Source: DASSFG01 sp035550375
Lineage (GTDB): Bacteria > Planctomycetota > Planctomycetia > Pirellulales > JAICIG01
Reading direction: 5' to 3'
Assembly (NCBI GenBank): GCA_035550375.1
Contig: DASZPH010000052.1
Location: forward strand, 115,960 to 179,959
DNA: 64,000 nt
The translations under genes and the position numbers were made by a program. This document shows positions 1 to 8,941 of the stretch, one piece after another (the first letter of the stretch is position 1; each line of letters opens with the position of its first letter). Under the pieces are notes generated by a model that worked only from the letters and a program-made list of their open reading frames with translations, did not search any database and was not told the origin of the DNA.

Positions 1-600
1 GCCGAGGATGCTGGACCAATCGAAAATGCGATTGGCTTCGCGGTCGTTGGCTGCGGGCTCGCCGGGGTGCTCTGCTCTGTCATGGTTTACGCCGTGACCA
101 GGCGTGCATTCTGGCGTGGTCCGTCGACCGCGATCAAGTTCTTGCTGTCAACCGCGGCTCTTGGCGCCGCGACCGGGCTTGCCACGTCTCTGTTCGCGGC
201 CGCCTGGCTCGAGCGGGTTTCATCCATTGCGGTCATGACTGCCTATGGCCAACCGTTGTGCGTGGCGGTGGCGTCGTCGATCGCGGTGAAGCTGGTCGTC
301 GAGGGGGCGGTGCTCATGCACCGCGATCGAGAGTGGGTCCTGCGGCGCTCGGCTGCGCTGCTGACGGGCGAACTGGCCGCCGTGACGAAATCTCGCTTCA
401 TTTGCGGTTTCGTAGGGGGCATCGCACTGCCGAGCATCCTGTTTCAAGCCGGCCAATCACCCGAGGAGACGAGCGACCTGTTCTTGGCCCTTGTAGCAGG
501 CGTGCTGTTCATCGCCTGCCTGGCAGGCGAATTGCTGGAGCGATATCTGTTCTTCGCCGCCGTCGCACCGCCACGGATGCCGGGAGGGGTCGGCCAGTGA
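1..600 (+). CDS. DmsC/YnfH-type molybdoenzyme membrane anchor subunit (C-terminal part)
   Basis: The frame is open from base 1, so the gene begins outside the window; 199 residues are visible. They are strongly hydrophobic, with about five membrane segments (for example the stretches around GLATSLFAAAW and LALVAGVLFIACLAGELLERY). The LAGELLERYLFF ending is typical of DmsC-like anchors. In that family the anchor is in the inner membrane and passes quinol electrons to an iron-sulfur subunit and a molybdopterin enzyme. The stop codon shares one base with the ATG of the nitrate reductase gene, so translation is probably coupled. I infer that this anchor, perhaps fused to or preceded by a ferredoxin-like DmsB domain, supplies electrons to the downstream reductase. 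The assignment is by topology and context; the diagnostic N-terminal half is missing. Confidence 0.7.
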   Translation, partial: AEDAGPIENAIGFAVVGCGLAGVLCSVMVYAVTRRAFWRGPSTAIKFLLSTAALGAATGLATSLFAAAWLERVSSIAVMTAYGQPLCVAVASSIAVKLVVEGAVLMHRDREWVLRRSAALLTGELAAVTKSRFICGFVGGIALPSILFQAGQSPEETSDLFLALVAGVLFIACLAGELLERYLFFAAVAPPRMPGGVGQ

Positions 601-2798
601 TGCGGTTGCCCCTGTTGGTCGATCGGGAGGGCGCGCTGACTGGCGAACTGCGGCTTGCGCCCGGCGGCTTCGGCCTGGGCCGGTTGCCCGCCGGCAAAAC
701 GCCCGACGCCACCACAACCACGGTCTGTGGGTTTTGCTCCACCGGTTGCGGGCTGAACGTCCATTTGCGGCAGAACGAAGCGATCGGCCTGACGCCAGCC
801 ACCGAGTATCCGGTCAACCGCGGCATGGCCTGCCCCAAGGGATGGGAAAGCCTGGGTGTGCTCGACAGCCCCGACCGGGCCGTCACGCCGCTGGTGAAGA
901 ATAGCCGCGGCAAGCTCGAAGCCACCGATTGGACCACGGCGCTCGGCCATTTCGTGGCCCGCTTCAAGGCGATTCTCGGCGAACACGGACCCGAATCCTT
1001 AGCCTTTCTCAGCACTGGGCAGATCGTCACCGAAGAGATGGCCTTTTTGGGCGCGCTGGCCAAATTCGGCATGGGTCTCGTCCACGGCGACGGCAACACT
1101 CGGCAGTGCATGGCCAGCGCCGTGGTCGCCTACAAGGAATCGTTTGGCTTCGACGCGCCCCCCTACACCTACCAGGATTTGGAGGACTCCGACGTGCTGG
1201 TGTTCGTCGGCGCCAACGTCTGCATCGCTCACCCGATCATGTGGCAGCGCGTCACGGGCAACCCACACCGGCCGGAAATCATCGTCGTCGACCCCCGCCG
1301 GACGGAGACGGCCATGCTCGCGACGCAACACCTGGCGCTTGAGCCCAAGAGCGACCTGGACCTCTTTTATGGCCTGGCACACATCCTGATCGCCGAAGGA
1401 TGGATCGATCGCCCGTATATCGAGGCCCACACCCGCGGTTTTGCAGCGTTTGCCGCGCACGTCGCGGAATATTTCCCCCAGCGCGTTTCGTCGGCGATAG
1501 GCCTGAGCGTCGAGACAATCTATCGCGTTGCTCGCACGATTCACGAAGGCAGACGAGTTTCGTTCTGGTGGACGATGGGGGTCAACCAGAGCCATCAGGG
1601 CGTGCGGACCGCGCAGAGCATCATCAATCTGGCGCTGATGACCGGTAACCTCGGCCGGCCCGGCACGGGAGCCAACTCGATCACCGGTCAGTGCAACGCC
1701 ATGGGATCGCGCCTGTTCAGCAATACGACGAACCTGCTGGGAGGACGCGACTTCACCAATCCGCAGCATCGTGAGGCCGTGGCCGCGATCTTGGGAATCG
1801 ACGCGGCGCGCATCCCACGGCAAAACAGTCTCGCCTACCACGAAATCCTGGAGCGCGTCCTGTCGGGAAAGATCAAGGGACTGTGGGTTATCGCCACCAA
1901 CCCGGCCCACTCCTGGATCAGCCAGCATGAATTGCATGACATCCTGGGGCGGCTCGACTTCCTGGTCGTTCAGGACATGTACCACTCGACCGAAACGGCC
2001 CGGCTGGCCGACCTGGTCTTGCCGGCCGCCGCCTGGGGAGAAAAAGAGGGGACGTTCATCAACTCCGAACGCCGCATCGGCCTGGTGAAAAAAGTGGCCC
2101 GCGCGCCGGGACGGGCGCTGGCCGATTTCGCCATCTTCCGCCTGGTCGCCGAAGCCTGGGGGTGCGGCCGGATGTTCCGGGAGTGGCGCTCGGCTGAAGA
2201 CGTGTTCCGGATCCTCCAAAAGCTTTCAGGCGGCCAACCGTGCGATTTTACGGGCATTGACGGCTATCGGATGCTGGACGAACAGGGGGGCATTCAGTGG
2301 CCTTATCCGGAGCACTTTCCACCGGCAGGGAAGGAACGCCGGCTGTTCGCGGACGGCCGTTTCTTCCATGACGACGGCTGCGCGCGGTTCGTATTCGAGC
2401 CGCCGCGCCCTTTGCGCGAGCCGCCGAACAAGGCCTATCCGTTCGCCCTGCTCACGGGCCGCGGCAGCGTCGCCCAGTGGCACACGCAGACCCGCACGGG
2501 CAAATCGGCCGTGCTGCGCAAGCTCTCCCCTCGGCACGTTCACGTGGAGGTCAACCCGGCCGACGCCGAGCTACTCGGCATACGGCCGGGGGAGTGGATC
2601 TTCGTCGAATCGCAGCGGGGCCGCATCGAAGCGCGGGCCTTCGTCACGTGCTCGGTGCCCCGAGGTCAGGTCTTTATCCCCATGCACTACGAGATGGTCA
2701 ACCGTTTGACCCTCGCTGTCTTCGATCCCTACTCCAAACAGCCGGCATATAAGGCCTGCGCCGTGCGGCTGAGAAAGAATCTCCATGCACCTACGTGA
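600..2798 (+). CDS. nasA: Molybdopterin oxidoreductase, assimilatory nitrate reductase type
   Basis: 732 residues. The N-terminal [4Fe-4S] ligands are C43, C46, C50 and C78, followed by the Mo-bis-MGD body (for example GDGNTRQCMASAV, TGNLGRPGTGANS, GQCNAMGSR) and a C-terminal molydopterin-dinucleotide-binding domain (LLTGRGSVAQWHTQTRTGKS). This order and length fit cytoplasmic NasA/NarB enzymes that reduce nitrate to nitrite. No Tat signal is present. The frame is open further upstream, but the ATG at 600 overlaps the stop of the anchor gene and gives a sensible N-terminus. That N-terminus still has about 40 residues before the cluster, longer than in typical NasA. The 3' end overlaps the transporter gene by 14 nt. 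The cluster DmsC-NasA-NarK suggests nitrate assimilation with membrane-derived electrons. Confidence 0.9.
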   Translation: MRLPLLVDREGALTGELRLAPGGFGLGRLPAGKTPDATTTTVCGFCSTGCGLNVHLRQNEAIGLTPATEYPVNRGMACPKGWESLGVLDSPDRAVTPLVKNSRGKLEATDWTTALGHFVARFKAILGEHGPESLAFLSTGQIVTEEMAFLGALAKFGMGLVHGDGNTRQCMASAVVAYKESFGFDAPPYTYQDLEDSDVLVFVGANVCIAHPIMWQRVTGNPHRPEIIVVDPRRTETAMLATQHLALEPKSDLDLFYGLAHILIAEGWIDRPYIEAHTRGFAAFAAHVAEYFPQRVSSAIGLSVETIYRVARTIHEGRRVSFWWTMGVNQSHQGVRTAQSIINLALMTGNLGRPGTGANSITGQCNAMGSRLFSNTTNLLGGRDFTNPQHREAVAAILGIDAARIPRQNSLAYHEILERVLSGKIKGLWVIATNPAHSWISQHELHDILGRLDFLVVQDMYHSTETARLADLVLPAAAWGEKEGTFINSERRIGLVKKVARAPGRALADFAIFRLVAEAWGCGRMFREWRSAEDVFRILQKLSGGQPCDFTGIDGYRMLDEQGGIQWPYPEHFPPAGKERRLFADGRFFHDDGCARFVFEPPRPLREPPNKAYPFALLTGRGSVAQWHTQTRTGKSAVLRKLSPRHVHVEVNPADAELLGIRPGEWIFVESQRGRIEARAFVTCSVPRGQVFIPMHYEMVNRLTLAVFDPYSKQPAYKACAVRLRKNLHAPT

Positions 2799-4050
2799 GT
2801 TTCGGCAGGCCGGCCATTGGCCGACGCTGCTGGCCGCCTTCCTGTACTTCGACGTGAGCTTCATGGTCTGGGTGCTGATCGGCGCTCTGGCCAACTCGAT
2901 CGTGGCCGACTTTGGCCTCTCGGCGGCCGAGCGCGGTTTGCTGGTGGCCGTGCCCATTCTAGGCGGCGCGCTGTTGCGCCCCGTGCTGGGCTATTTGACC
3001 GACCGGATCGGCGCGCGTCGCACGGGCCTCATGGGTATGACTCTCACGCTTGCGCCGTTGGCGCTCGCCTGGCTGGCAGCCGGCAGCTTCAGCTCACTGC
3101 TGGCAGTAGGCCTCTTGCTTGGCGTGGCCGGAGCCAGCTTTGCCGCCGCGCTGCCGCTGGCCAGCCGCTGGTATCCGCCGGAGCACCAGGGCTTCGCGAT
3201 GGGCATCGCAGGGGCGGGGAACAGCGGCACGGCGCTGGCCACGTTCTTCGCTCCGCGGCTGGCCGACGCCATCGGCTGGCATGGCGTGTTCGGCCTCGCC
3301 GTCATTCCCCTTGTGGCCGTGCTGGCCTTTTTCGCTCTGGCGGCCAAAGACAGCCCGACCCAACCGCCGGCTCAAAGTCTGGCCGACTACCGGGCTGTGG
3401 CCCGACAGCGCGACGTGTGGTGGTTCTGCCTGTTTTACGCTGTGACATTCGGCGGCTTCGTCGGTCTGGCCAGTTTCTTGAACATCTTCTTTCACGACCA
3501 GTACGGCCTGACCAAGGCCGCGGCCGGCAGTTTCGCCACGCTGTGCGTGATGGCCGGTTCATTCCTACGGCCCGTGGGAGGCTATCTGGCTGACCGCCTC
3601 GGCGGCGTGCGCCTGCTGACGCTTCTCTACTTGGCCATCGGAACGCTCTTGCTGGGGCTGGTCCTTTCGCCCTCGCTCTCTTGGGGAACATTGCTTCTGT
3701 TCGCGGTCATGGGGCTGTTGGGGATGGGCAACGGAGCCGTGTTTCAGCTCGTGCCACAGCGGTTCGGCCGGCAGATCGGCACGGTCACCGGGCTGGTGGG
3801 CGCGGCGGGCGGTGTGGGCGGATTTTTTCTTCCCACGCTCTTAGGGAGCGTGAAGCAATGGACGGGCCAGTTTGCGGGCGGATTCTTTCTCTTTTCGCTG
3901 ACGACTTTCGCCGCGGCGCTGGTGCTCGTCGGCGTAAGCCAGGCCTGGGAGGGAGTGTTCGTCGGTCGCGGCGGCCTGGCGACGAAGCTCGCCATGTCTG
4001 AGACAGGCGAGGAGGGGGTGCCCGAATTGACGCCGCAAGGGGCAACGTAG
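2785..4050 (+). CDS. NarK/NasA-family MFS nitrate/nitrite transporter
   Basis: 421 residues with about 12 membrane segments. The N-terminal half contains the MFS loop 2-3 motif GYLTDRIGARRTGLMG, and FAMGIAGAGNSGTA and MGLLGMGNGAVFQLVPQRF match the glycine-rich nitrate signature regions of NarK-type porters. The family exchanges or imports nitrate and nitrite across the inner membrane. The ATG lies inside the end of the reductase gene (14 nt overlap), which makes co-translation likely, and an intrinsic terminator follows about 110 nt after the stop. Substrate (nitrate uptake, nitrite efflux or both) cannot be decided from sequence alone; the neighbouring assimilatory reductase favours nitrate import. 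Confidence 0.9.
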   Translation: MHLREFRQAGHWPTLLAAFLYFDVSFMVWVLIGALANSIVADFGLSAAERGLLVAVPILGGALLRPVLGYLTDRIGARRTGLMGMTLTLAPLALAWLAAGSFSSLLAVGLLLGVAGASFAAALPLASRWYPPEHQGFAMGIAGAGNSGTALATFFAPRLADAIGWHGVFGLAVIPLVAVLAFFALAAKDSPTQPPAQSLADYRAVARQRDVWWFCLFYAVTFGGFVGLASFLNIFFHDQYGLTKAAAGSFATLCVMAGSFLRPVGGYLADRLGGVRLLTLLYLAIGTLLLGLVLSPSLSWGTLLLFAVMGLLGMGNGAVFQLVPQRFGRQIGTVTGLVGAAGGVGGFFLPTLLGSVKQWTGQFAGGFFLFSLTTFAAALVLVGVSQAWEGVFVGRGGLATKLAMSETGEEGVPELTPQGAT

Positions 4051-4156
4051 ACTACCTTTTCCGGCGAAAGCCGATTTGCTTTTCCTCGCCGGCAACCTAT
4101 GTTTGCGCGGGGAGCGACGCTTTTGTCGCACGTTTCTTGCGACGCCCCAACGCAGA

Positions 4157-4192
4157 CGGCCACCGTCCCACCGGGAACGGTGGCCGTTTTTC
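4157..4192 (+). terminator. Intrinsic terminator of the nitrate assimilation operon
   Basis: A perfect 10-bp inverted repeat (4157-4166 paired with 4177-4186, GC-rich, 10-nt loop) is followed directly by TTTTTCT. It lies 107 nt after the transporter stop codon in the sense direction. It is the clearest rho-independent terminator in the window. Confidence 0.9.
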
Positions 4193-4372
4193 TCTAGCGC
4201 GCCCGCGGCAACCCACGGCGGCAAAAAGCAAGGGACGTCCTTGCCGGACTTACCTAGCTCGCGCCGGCGCAGTCCGCACATTCGCAGACGCACGGTTCAA
4301 TCGGCGCAGCGCAGGTGTAGGCGGCCGAAATTGCCATTCCGTCGGATCGCCTCGTCGAGGTACAAATCACCT

Positions 4373-4639
4373 ATGCGCCGATTCGCCGGATACTCGCTGA
4401 TTTTTCTTGTCGCGGTGGCCATGGTTACGGGTCTGTTTCGCGGGCTACTTTTGACTTGTGCCGGCGAAATGGTCGAGATCGACGATCTGACGGGCCGCAC
4501 GATTGCGACGACCTACGTTTGGAAAAACGGCTTGGGCCTGACCGTCAGCCACCTGGAAGGCGAGTTGCCCCGTATGACGGTTGAATCCGGCCTCGATGTC
4601 TCATGGCTCGATGAGTTTCCTTTGCCCTCCAGCCTTTAA
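4373..4639 (+). CDS. Small single-pass membrane protein, unknown function
   Basis: 88 residues from the ATG at 4373. The frame is open further upstream, but that part is Arg/Pro-rich and runs across the terminator, so it is not credible coding sequence. The protein starts MRRFAGYSLIFLVAVAMVTGLFRG, a signal-anchor or signal peptide, followed by about 60 polar residues (TCAGEMVEIDDLTG, TYVWKNGLGLTV). There is no recognisable domain. No strong Shine-Dalgarno sequence is visible. It sits alone between a terminator and the convergent cytochrome gene. It may instead be exported if the hydrophobic part is cleaved. Confidence 0.5.
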   Translation: MRRFAGYSLIFLVAVAMVTGLFRGLLLTCAGEMVEIDDLTGRTIATTYVWKNGLGLTVSHLEGELPRMTVESGLDVSWLDEFPLPSSL

Positions 4640-4708
4640 GGGCAGAGAGCAGCGCCCGTTGACGGAAACGATCGGCTGAGCGGCCGACAGGGGTCGACTT
4701 GCTCGGAA

Positions 4709-7700
4709 TCATCGTCCTTTGTTTCCGTCGACGACAAGTGCCACCGCATCGACGACGAGTCCGTGCCGAAAGCTAACGCCGATGATCGGAGCGCCGTCCC
4801 CCGTGATCGTGCGCGGCTCGCGGCGGCCACGACTGCCGATCACGTCACTGGTATAAGAATCGGAGGGATTAAGCTTGCCATTGGCTCGCACGCGCATGAA
4901 CACCAACTGGATGCCATGCACGTATTGCCCGGCAAAAACCTTGGCCGCGCCGACCGCGTAGCCGTCGCGGGCCACCGCGCGCGTCGGTGACTTTTCCCCT
5001 TTCTCGCGGGCGAAAACGGGAACGATCTGCTGCACGCACGGCTGGCCCATCCATTTGGCGAAGCTGCACTCAAGGCCGTAGAGCAGCGACGTTTCGTCTA
5101 CGAGCCGAGTTGCTCCCCCGCCCGGTCCGCCGACGAACGCGGTGTCCTCGCCGATGTGTGAGTTCTCCCGCCCGAAAAGATCGCGAGGGGCGAACCGCAC
5201 AGGAGCCTCCAGGCTGGCGTTCCCTTCGCGCGGGATCCGCAAAATCTGCAGTTCTTTGCCGCCGAAGCCCATGGAGACCGCGACGTGTTGGTTATCGCGC
5301 GAAGCGGCGAGAAGCTGGATGAAAGAGTGCGTCGCCGTTTCCAGCAGAGAGATCTTCTTCTGAGCGGCGACGTCCCAGACGTTGATTCTGCCGACTCCGC
5401 CGGTAACCAGACGCGTGCCGTCGGCCGTGAAGGCGGCGCTCAATTGAAACTCGTGGTCTTGCAGTTTCGCCAGTTCTTTGCCGCTTTGTGTCTGCCATAC
5501 TCGCATCGCGAAAGCGTCGCCAACCGCGACCAGCCCGCCGTCCAGCGAGAGGGTTGCGCATTTTGCCGACGACAACGGCCCCAGGGACGTCTGCTTTGCC
5601 ACCGCTCGTTTCTTTACGTCGATTTCCATCAGCACGGCGCCGTCGGTGGCCCAAGCGGTTCGGCCGTTGGACGCGAAAGCGCACGCCTTGACCGGCCCCT
5701 GAAAGCCCGTGAAAACGCCGAGTTGCTGCCCGTTATCAATCTGCCACAGGCACACCTTCCGCTCGTGCCCGCCCGATACGGCGACCCGGCTGTCGCCGGA
5801 AACCGCCAGGCATTCGACCTGCTGCGAGTGTCCGCCAAACTGGCCGGCCTCTTTGAACTTCCGGTCCTTCGAGACCTCCCAGATCACGATCTTGCCCGTT
5901 CCGCCCGCCGCCAGCAGCCGCGAGCCGTCGGGCGTGAAGGTGCATGCGGCAATGTGACGCAGGCCACGCTGCTTGTCGGCGATGTCGGCACGGGTCCCGT
6001 CCTGGATATCCAGAAGCGTCAGGGCTCCGTCTGACTTGCCGACGGCCAGCAAGTTGCCCTTGGGTGAAAATGCCAGGGAGCTGGTCGGCCAGCCGGGGTC
6101 GCTGAAGAGGCGAGCTTCGCCGCCCTTGTCGTCGTTGCGAGCTCGCGGCCGAACCGAAGGCGAGGAGGACGCGGATCCCGTCGGTGCATCGCCCGCCAGG
6201 CCAAGGTCGCTCGCCGCCTCTCGAAAAATCGCGCCGAAGTGATCGCGTTTCATGCCGCCGCCGACGCGCAAGGTGCCCAGGCTGCGGGCCAGGTTCTCTG
6301 AGGCCGCCAGGCGTTGTTCAAATTCCGCCGGCGGCAGCCCGAATTCGCAGGCCGCCAACTTCAGGTCGATCTCGTGCTCAAACGCCGCCGCCATCGCCGA
6401 GACCGGTTCTCCGCTACGGCTGAGCACGTTGATGCCGATCTTTGTCATCGCCGCCGCGAATCGTTTCGCGTCTTCATTCAGCGCCGCGTCGAGCTCTCTT
6501 GGGTCGCGGTAGAGCGCGAGAATGTCGTCGGCGTTCTCAAAGGCCTTGCGATTCGCGCTGACGACATTGCGGATCTCGTCCGCCTTGGCGATGACGCCCG
6601 TGTAATGGCACGACATGCACGACACGCCGTTGGTGACCGATTTGTCGGGCCGCTTCGGATCGCTGACGATCTCGATCGGGCCTTTGTCGAGCCGCCGCCC
6701 GCGAGCGTCCACCAGCATGTAGCCCTGCAGACCGTTGGGAAGCGAGAAGATGAGCTCACCGCCGTCGTGCTGAAAGTATTCGCTATCGCCGCCGGGACCG
6801 AGCGGATGCTCAAAGAGGTTCTGCCGGCCGACGTTGCCGCCAAAGTCATAGCTCTTCCAGTAGCTGCCGTAGGGCGACTTGTGGCGTTCGATGAGGCGGT
6901 TGTTTTGCGAGACGCCGGAGCGGTTGAATGCGGCTCGCATCACCTGTTCCTGTTCGATGTTGGCCTCGGCGTTGACTCGCAGCAGGGCTTCCAGCTCCTG
7001 GTCGGTTCCAGGAATGCCCAATAGCGTATGGTAGAGGGGCGGCTGAGAAGCGGCATGCACGAACCAGTCGACTCGCACCAGCGGGCTCTTCGATTCCGTG
7101 GCCTCGCAACAGGCGATCTCGTCGGGCGTGGTCGCCTCAAGGGCATAGTCGTAGGCTTGTTCGATTTCGTCCCACTCTTTGCTGCTCCAGTTAAGCCGCC
7201 GAATATCAACCCGCCACACGACCCTCGCGGCGTCGATGGTCTCCGGCGTCAGCAATTCGCTGTTCCACGAAAGGCTGTTGATGAGCTTGACGAACGCGTT
7301 ACGGTAGCTCTGCAGTTCGTCGTTCGAGACGCCGGCGTTGTAAAGATGAGCCAGGGTGAAATACCGCAGGAACCGCCGGTTGCGAGTATTGGCTCGGTTG
7401 AGGTCATCGAGCACCGACTTGACAATCTTTTCTTTCGCCAAGAACACTCGCCCGTCTTGGGTTGCCAGCGCGGGAGCGCCTTCCTCGATCCAGCTCTTGA
7501 TGGTGGCGATGTCGGCAGCCGACGGCCGAGGCTCCTCATCCGGCGGCGGCATGATCGTGTCGTCGCTGGCCGTGAGCCGCTGCAGCAGCAGCGATTCGCG
7601 CGGTGATTCGGGCTTGACGTGGGTCCGGGCGACCTTCTCCAGGTCAAGAACGAAATTGAAGCCGCCCTCGCTCGTTCCCTCCTTGCCGTGGCAGCGATAG

Positions 7701-8404
7701 CAGTTGTCACGCAGCACCGCGAGGGCGGACTTCACGAGCGCCTCGTTTTCGGCGCTGGCGAACCGCGGCCGTACCCTTGTGGCGACCGAGCTTGTCGTCG
7801 GCGAGGGGGAGGTCGCCAGCGGAGCACGATCGATCGTTGGCCGGGCGGGAGAGATGGCTGGCGGATCCGGGCTGATCTCCGGGCGAGTCGGGGCCATTTC
7901 CGGCGGAGCCGGGTTGGAAATGCTGGGTGCCGCAAAAGGAGAACCGGACGGCAGCGTCTCGGTTGCGGCGGGCGCCGAGGCAAAGACGGTCGAGACTTCG
8001 TCGCTCGGTAATGGCGCGTTGGCGGCCACGTTCTGCGGGCCGGCTCCCGGTCCCGTCACGCGCATCCCGATCATCGCCAGCACGACGGAGACGACGGCGA
8101 TCGCGAGGCCGCAGCCGATGCCGATCCATAGCAGCGAGGCGTTGGATCGGTTTTCGGCGGCCGCGGGCGCCGCGGGTGGAATCGGCGGCGGGCCAGCCTG
8201 GCCCGGCAAAGGTTGACGATAGGGGGGCGGCGGCGCCGGAGCCCGCGAAAACGGATCGTGCGCGGGTGTCGACGGAGCCTGCGGCCGCAACCGTATGGCA
8301 AACGTGTGCCCGCACTGCGGACATCGAAGCACGGTTCCGTCGCCGTGGTCCGCGTTCACGCCTAACGCCGTCTGACACGCCGGGCACGTCACACGTGCTT
8401 GCAT
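4709..8404 (-). CDS. Zinc-ribbon / planctomycete-type cytochrome c / WD40 fusion protein
   Basis: 1,231 residues from the ATG at 8404, which has AGGTGAGG six bases upstream; a GTG four codons earlier is the alternative. Order of parts: an MJ0042-like zinc ribbon (C7, C10, C28, C31), a Pro-rich stretch, a membrane segment (about 90-114), a haem motif CYRCH (235-239) with a following MPPPDE typical of planctomycete PSCyt1-type domains, a second haem-type motif CMSCH (596-600), WD40 repeats (about 750-1060), and a C-terminal region of about 150 residues with jacalin-like spacing (GGPGGG, GAPIIGV, GLVVDAVALVV). The zinc ribbon would be cytoplasmic and the haem and propeller parts periplasmic. Role in electron transfer or surface binding is inferred; no partner is encoded next to it. 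Confidence 0.75.
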   Translation of the reverse strand: MQARVTCPACQTALGVNADHGDGTVLRCPQCGHTFAIRLRPQAPSTPAHDPFSRAPAPPPPYRQPLPGQAGPPPIPPAAPAAAENRSNASLLWIGIGCGLAIAVVSVVLAMIGMRVTGPGAGPQNVAANAPLPSDEVSTVFASAPAATETLPSGSPFAAPSISNPAPPEMAPTRPEISPDPPAISPARPTIDRAPLATSPSPTTSSVATRVRPRFASAENEALVKSALAVLRDNCYRCHGKEGTSEGGFNFVLDLEKVARTHVKPESPRESLLLQRLTASDDTIMPPPDEEPRPSAADIATIKSWIEEGAPALATQDGRVFLAKEKIVKSVLDDLNRANTRNRRFLRYFTLAHLYNAGVSNDELQSYRNAFVKLINSLSWNSELLTPETIDAARVVWRVDIRRLNWSSKEWDEIEQAYDYALEATTPDEIACCEATESKSPLVRVDWFVHAASQPPLYHTLLGIPGTDQELEALLRVNAEANIEQEQVMRAAFNRSGVSQNNRLIERHKSPYGSYWKSYDFGGNVGRQNLFEHPLGPGGDSEYFQHDGGELIFSLPNGLQGYMLVDARGRRLDKGPIEIVSDPKRPDKSVTNGVSCMSCHYTGVIAKADEIRNVVSANRKAFENADDILALYRDPRELDAALNEDAKRFAAAMTKIGINVLSRSGEPVSAMAAAFEHEIDLKLAACEFGLPPAEFEQRLAASENLARSLGTLRVGGGMKRDHFGAIFREAASDLGLAGDAPTGSASSSPSVRPRARNDDKGGEARLFSDPGWPTSSLAFSPKGNLLAVGKSDGALTLLDIQDGTRADIADKQRGLRHIAACTFTPDGSRLLAAGGTGKIVIWEVSKDRKFKEAGQFGGHSQQVECLAVSGDSRVAVSGGHERKVCLWQIDNGQQLGVFTGFQGPVKACAFASNGRTAWATDGAVLMEIDVKKRAVAKQTSLGPLSSAKCATLSLDGGLVAVGDAFAMRVWQTQSGKELAKLQDHEFQLSAAFTADGTRLVTGGVGRINVWDVAAQKKISLLETATHSFIQLLAASRDNQHVAVSMGFGGKELQILRIPREGNASLEAPVRFAPRDLFGRENSHIGEDTAFVGGPGGGATRLVDETSLLYGLECSFAKWMGQPCVQQIVPVFAREKGEKSPTRAVARDGYAVGAAKVFAGQYVHGIQLVFMRVRANGKLNPSDSYTSDVIGSRGRREPRTITGDGAPIIGVSFRHGLVVDAVALVVDGNKGR

Positions 8405-8941
8405 CGAGAGCCTCACCTATGGCTGCCTGCTAACCCCCAGTTAGCATAAACGTTCCAACTCGGCACGCCTAGCGAAAAAGAGGTGGGTCTAAGTTGCATT
8501 AATGTCCGTGGCACCTTGGTGCCCGCGATGCGGCCAACGCCCATTCCTGCATCAGGAAAATCAAGGAACGGCAGGCGAACCGCATGCAGAGGACGGGGAG
8601 GCCGGGGTCACGGCGCCGGTCCCCGTGATTAGCCACGGATAAACGCGGATGAACGCAGAGAAGCGTTTGTTGCCCCGTCGTTAGGGTTTCATGTCGAGGT
8701 GGCCTTTGCCAGGGTTTCTCGTCACCTTTTCCACGAATTCAGTCGCTTCATCCGTGTTTATCCGCGTTTATCGGTGGCTATCCGGGGAACTTATGAAGGT
8801 TACGAACGTCCCCCGCTGGCAAACGGTGGCGGCATCGGCCATCATGAATGGACGGGCGCCGAGAGGCGCTACGGCCAGTAACGCACGGCGCGGGGGGTCG
8901 TCTGGCCACAGACCAAAACAGACCTCTGACAACGGACCATC
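8405..8941. other. Intergenic region between divergent cytochrome/WD40 and kinase genes
   Basis: Both neighbouring genes read outward, so their promoters should lie here. I see no credible gene. The one clear structure is an imperfect inverted repeat listed separately at 8631-8779. The kinase coding start at 8942 immediately follows a stretch without a strong Shine-Dalgarno sequence. Confidence 0.6.
8631..8779. repeat. Imperfect inverted repeat of the GCCACGGATAAACGCGGAT type
   Basis: The arm at about 8631-8654 (AGCCACGGATAAACGCGGAT and onward) recurs in inverted orientation at about 8757-8779 (TTTATCCGCGTTTATCGGTG and onward). The right arm is itself a partial tandem of two TCCGYGTTTA units at 8751-8770. 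The arms are separated by about 100 nt. Similar CCACGGAT-like elements occur as dispersed intergenic repeats in many bacteria; that comparison is from memory. Confidence 0.7.

Noticed and set aside
258..599. N-terminal extension of the nitrate reductase frame
   Set aside because: The frame is open upstream but the extension is Arg/Gly-rich, antisense-like in composition and overlaps the anchor gene. The ATG at 600 is coupled to the anchor stop.
4076..4372. Upstream extension of the small membrane gene
   Set aside because: It runs through the intrinsic terminator and has Arg/Pro-rich composition without ribosome site.
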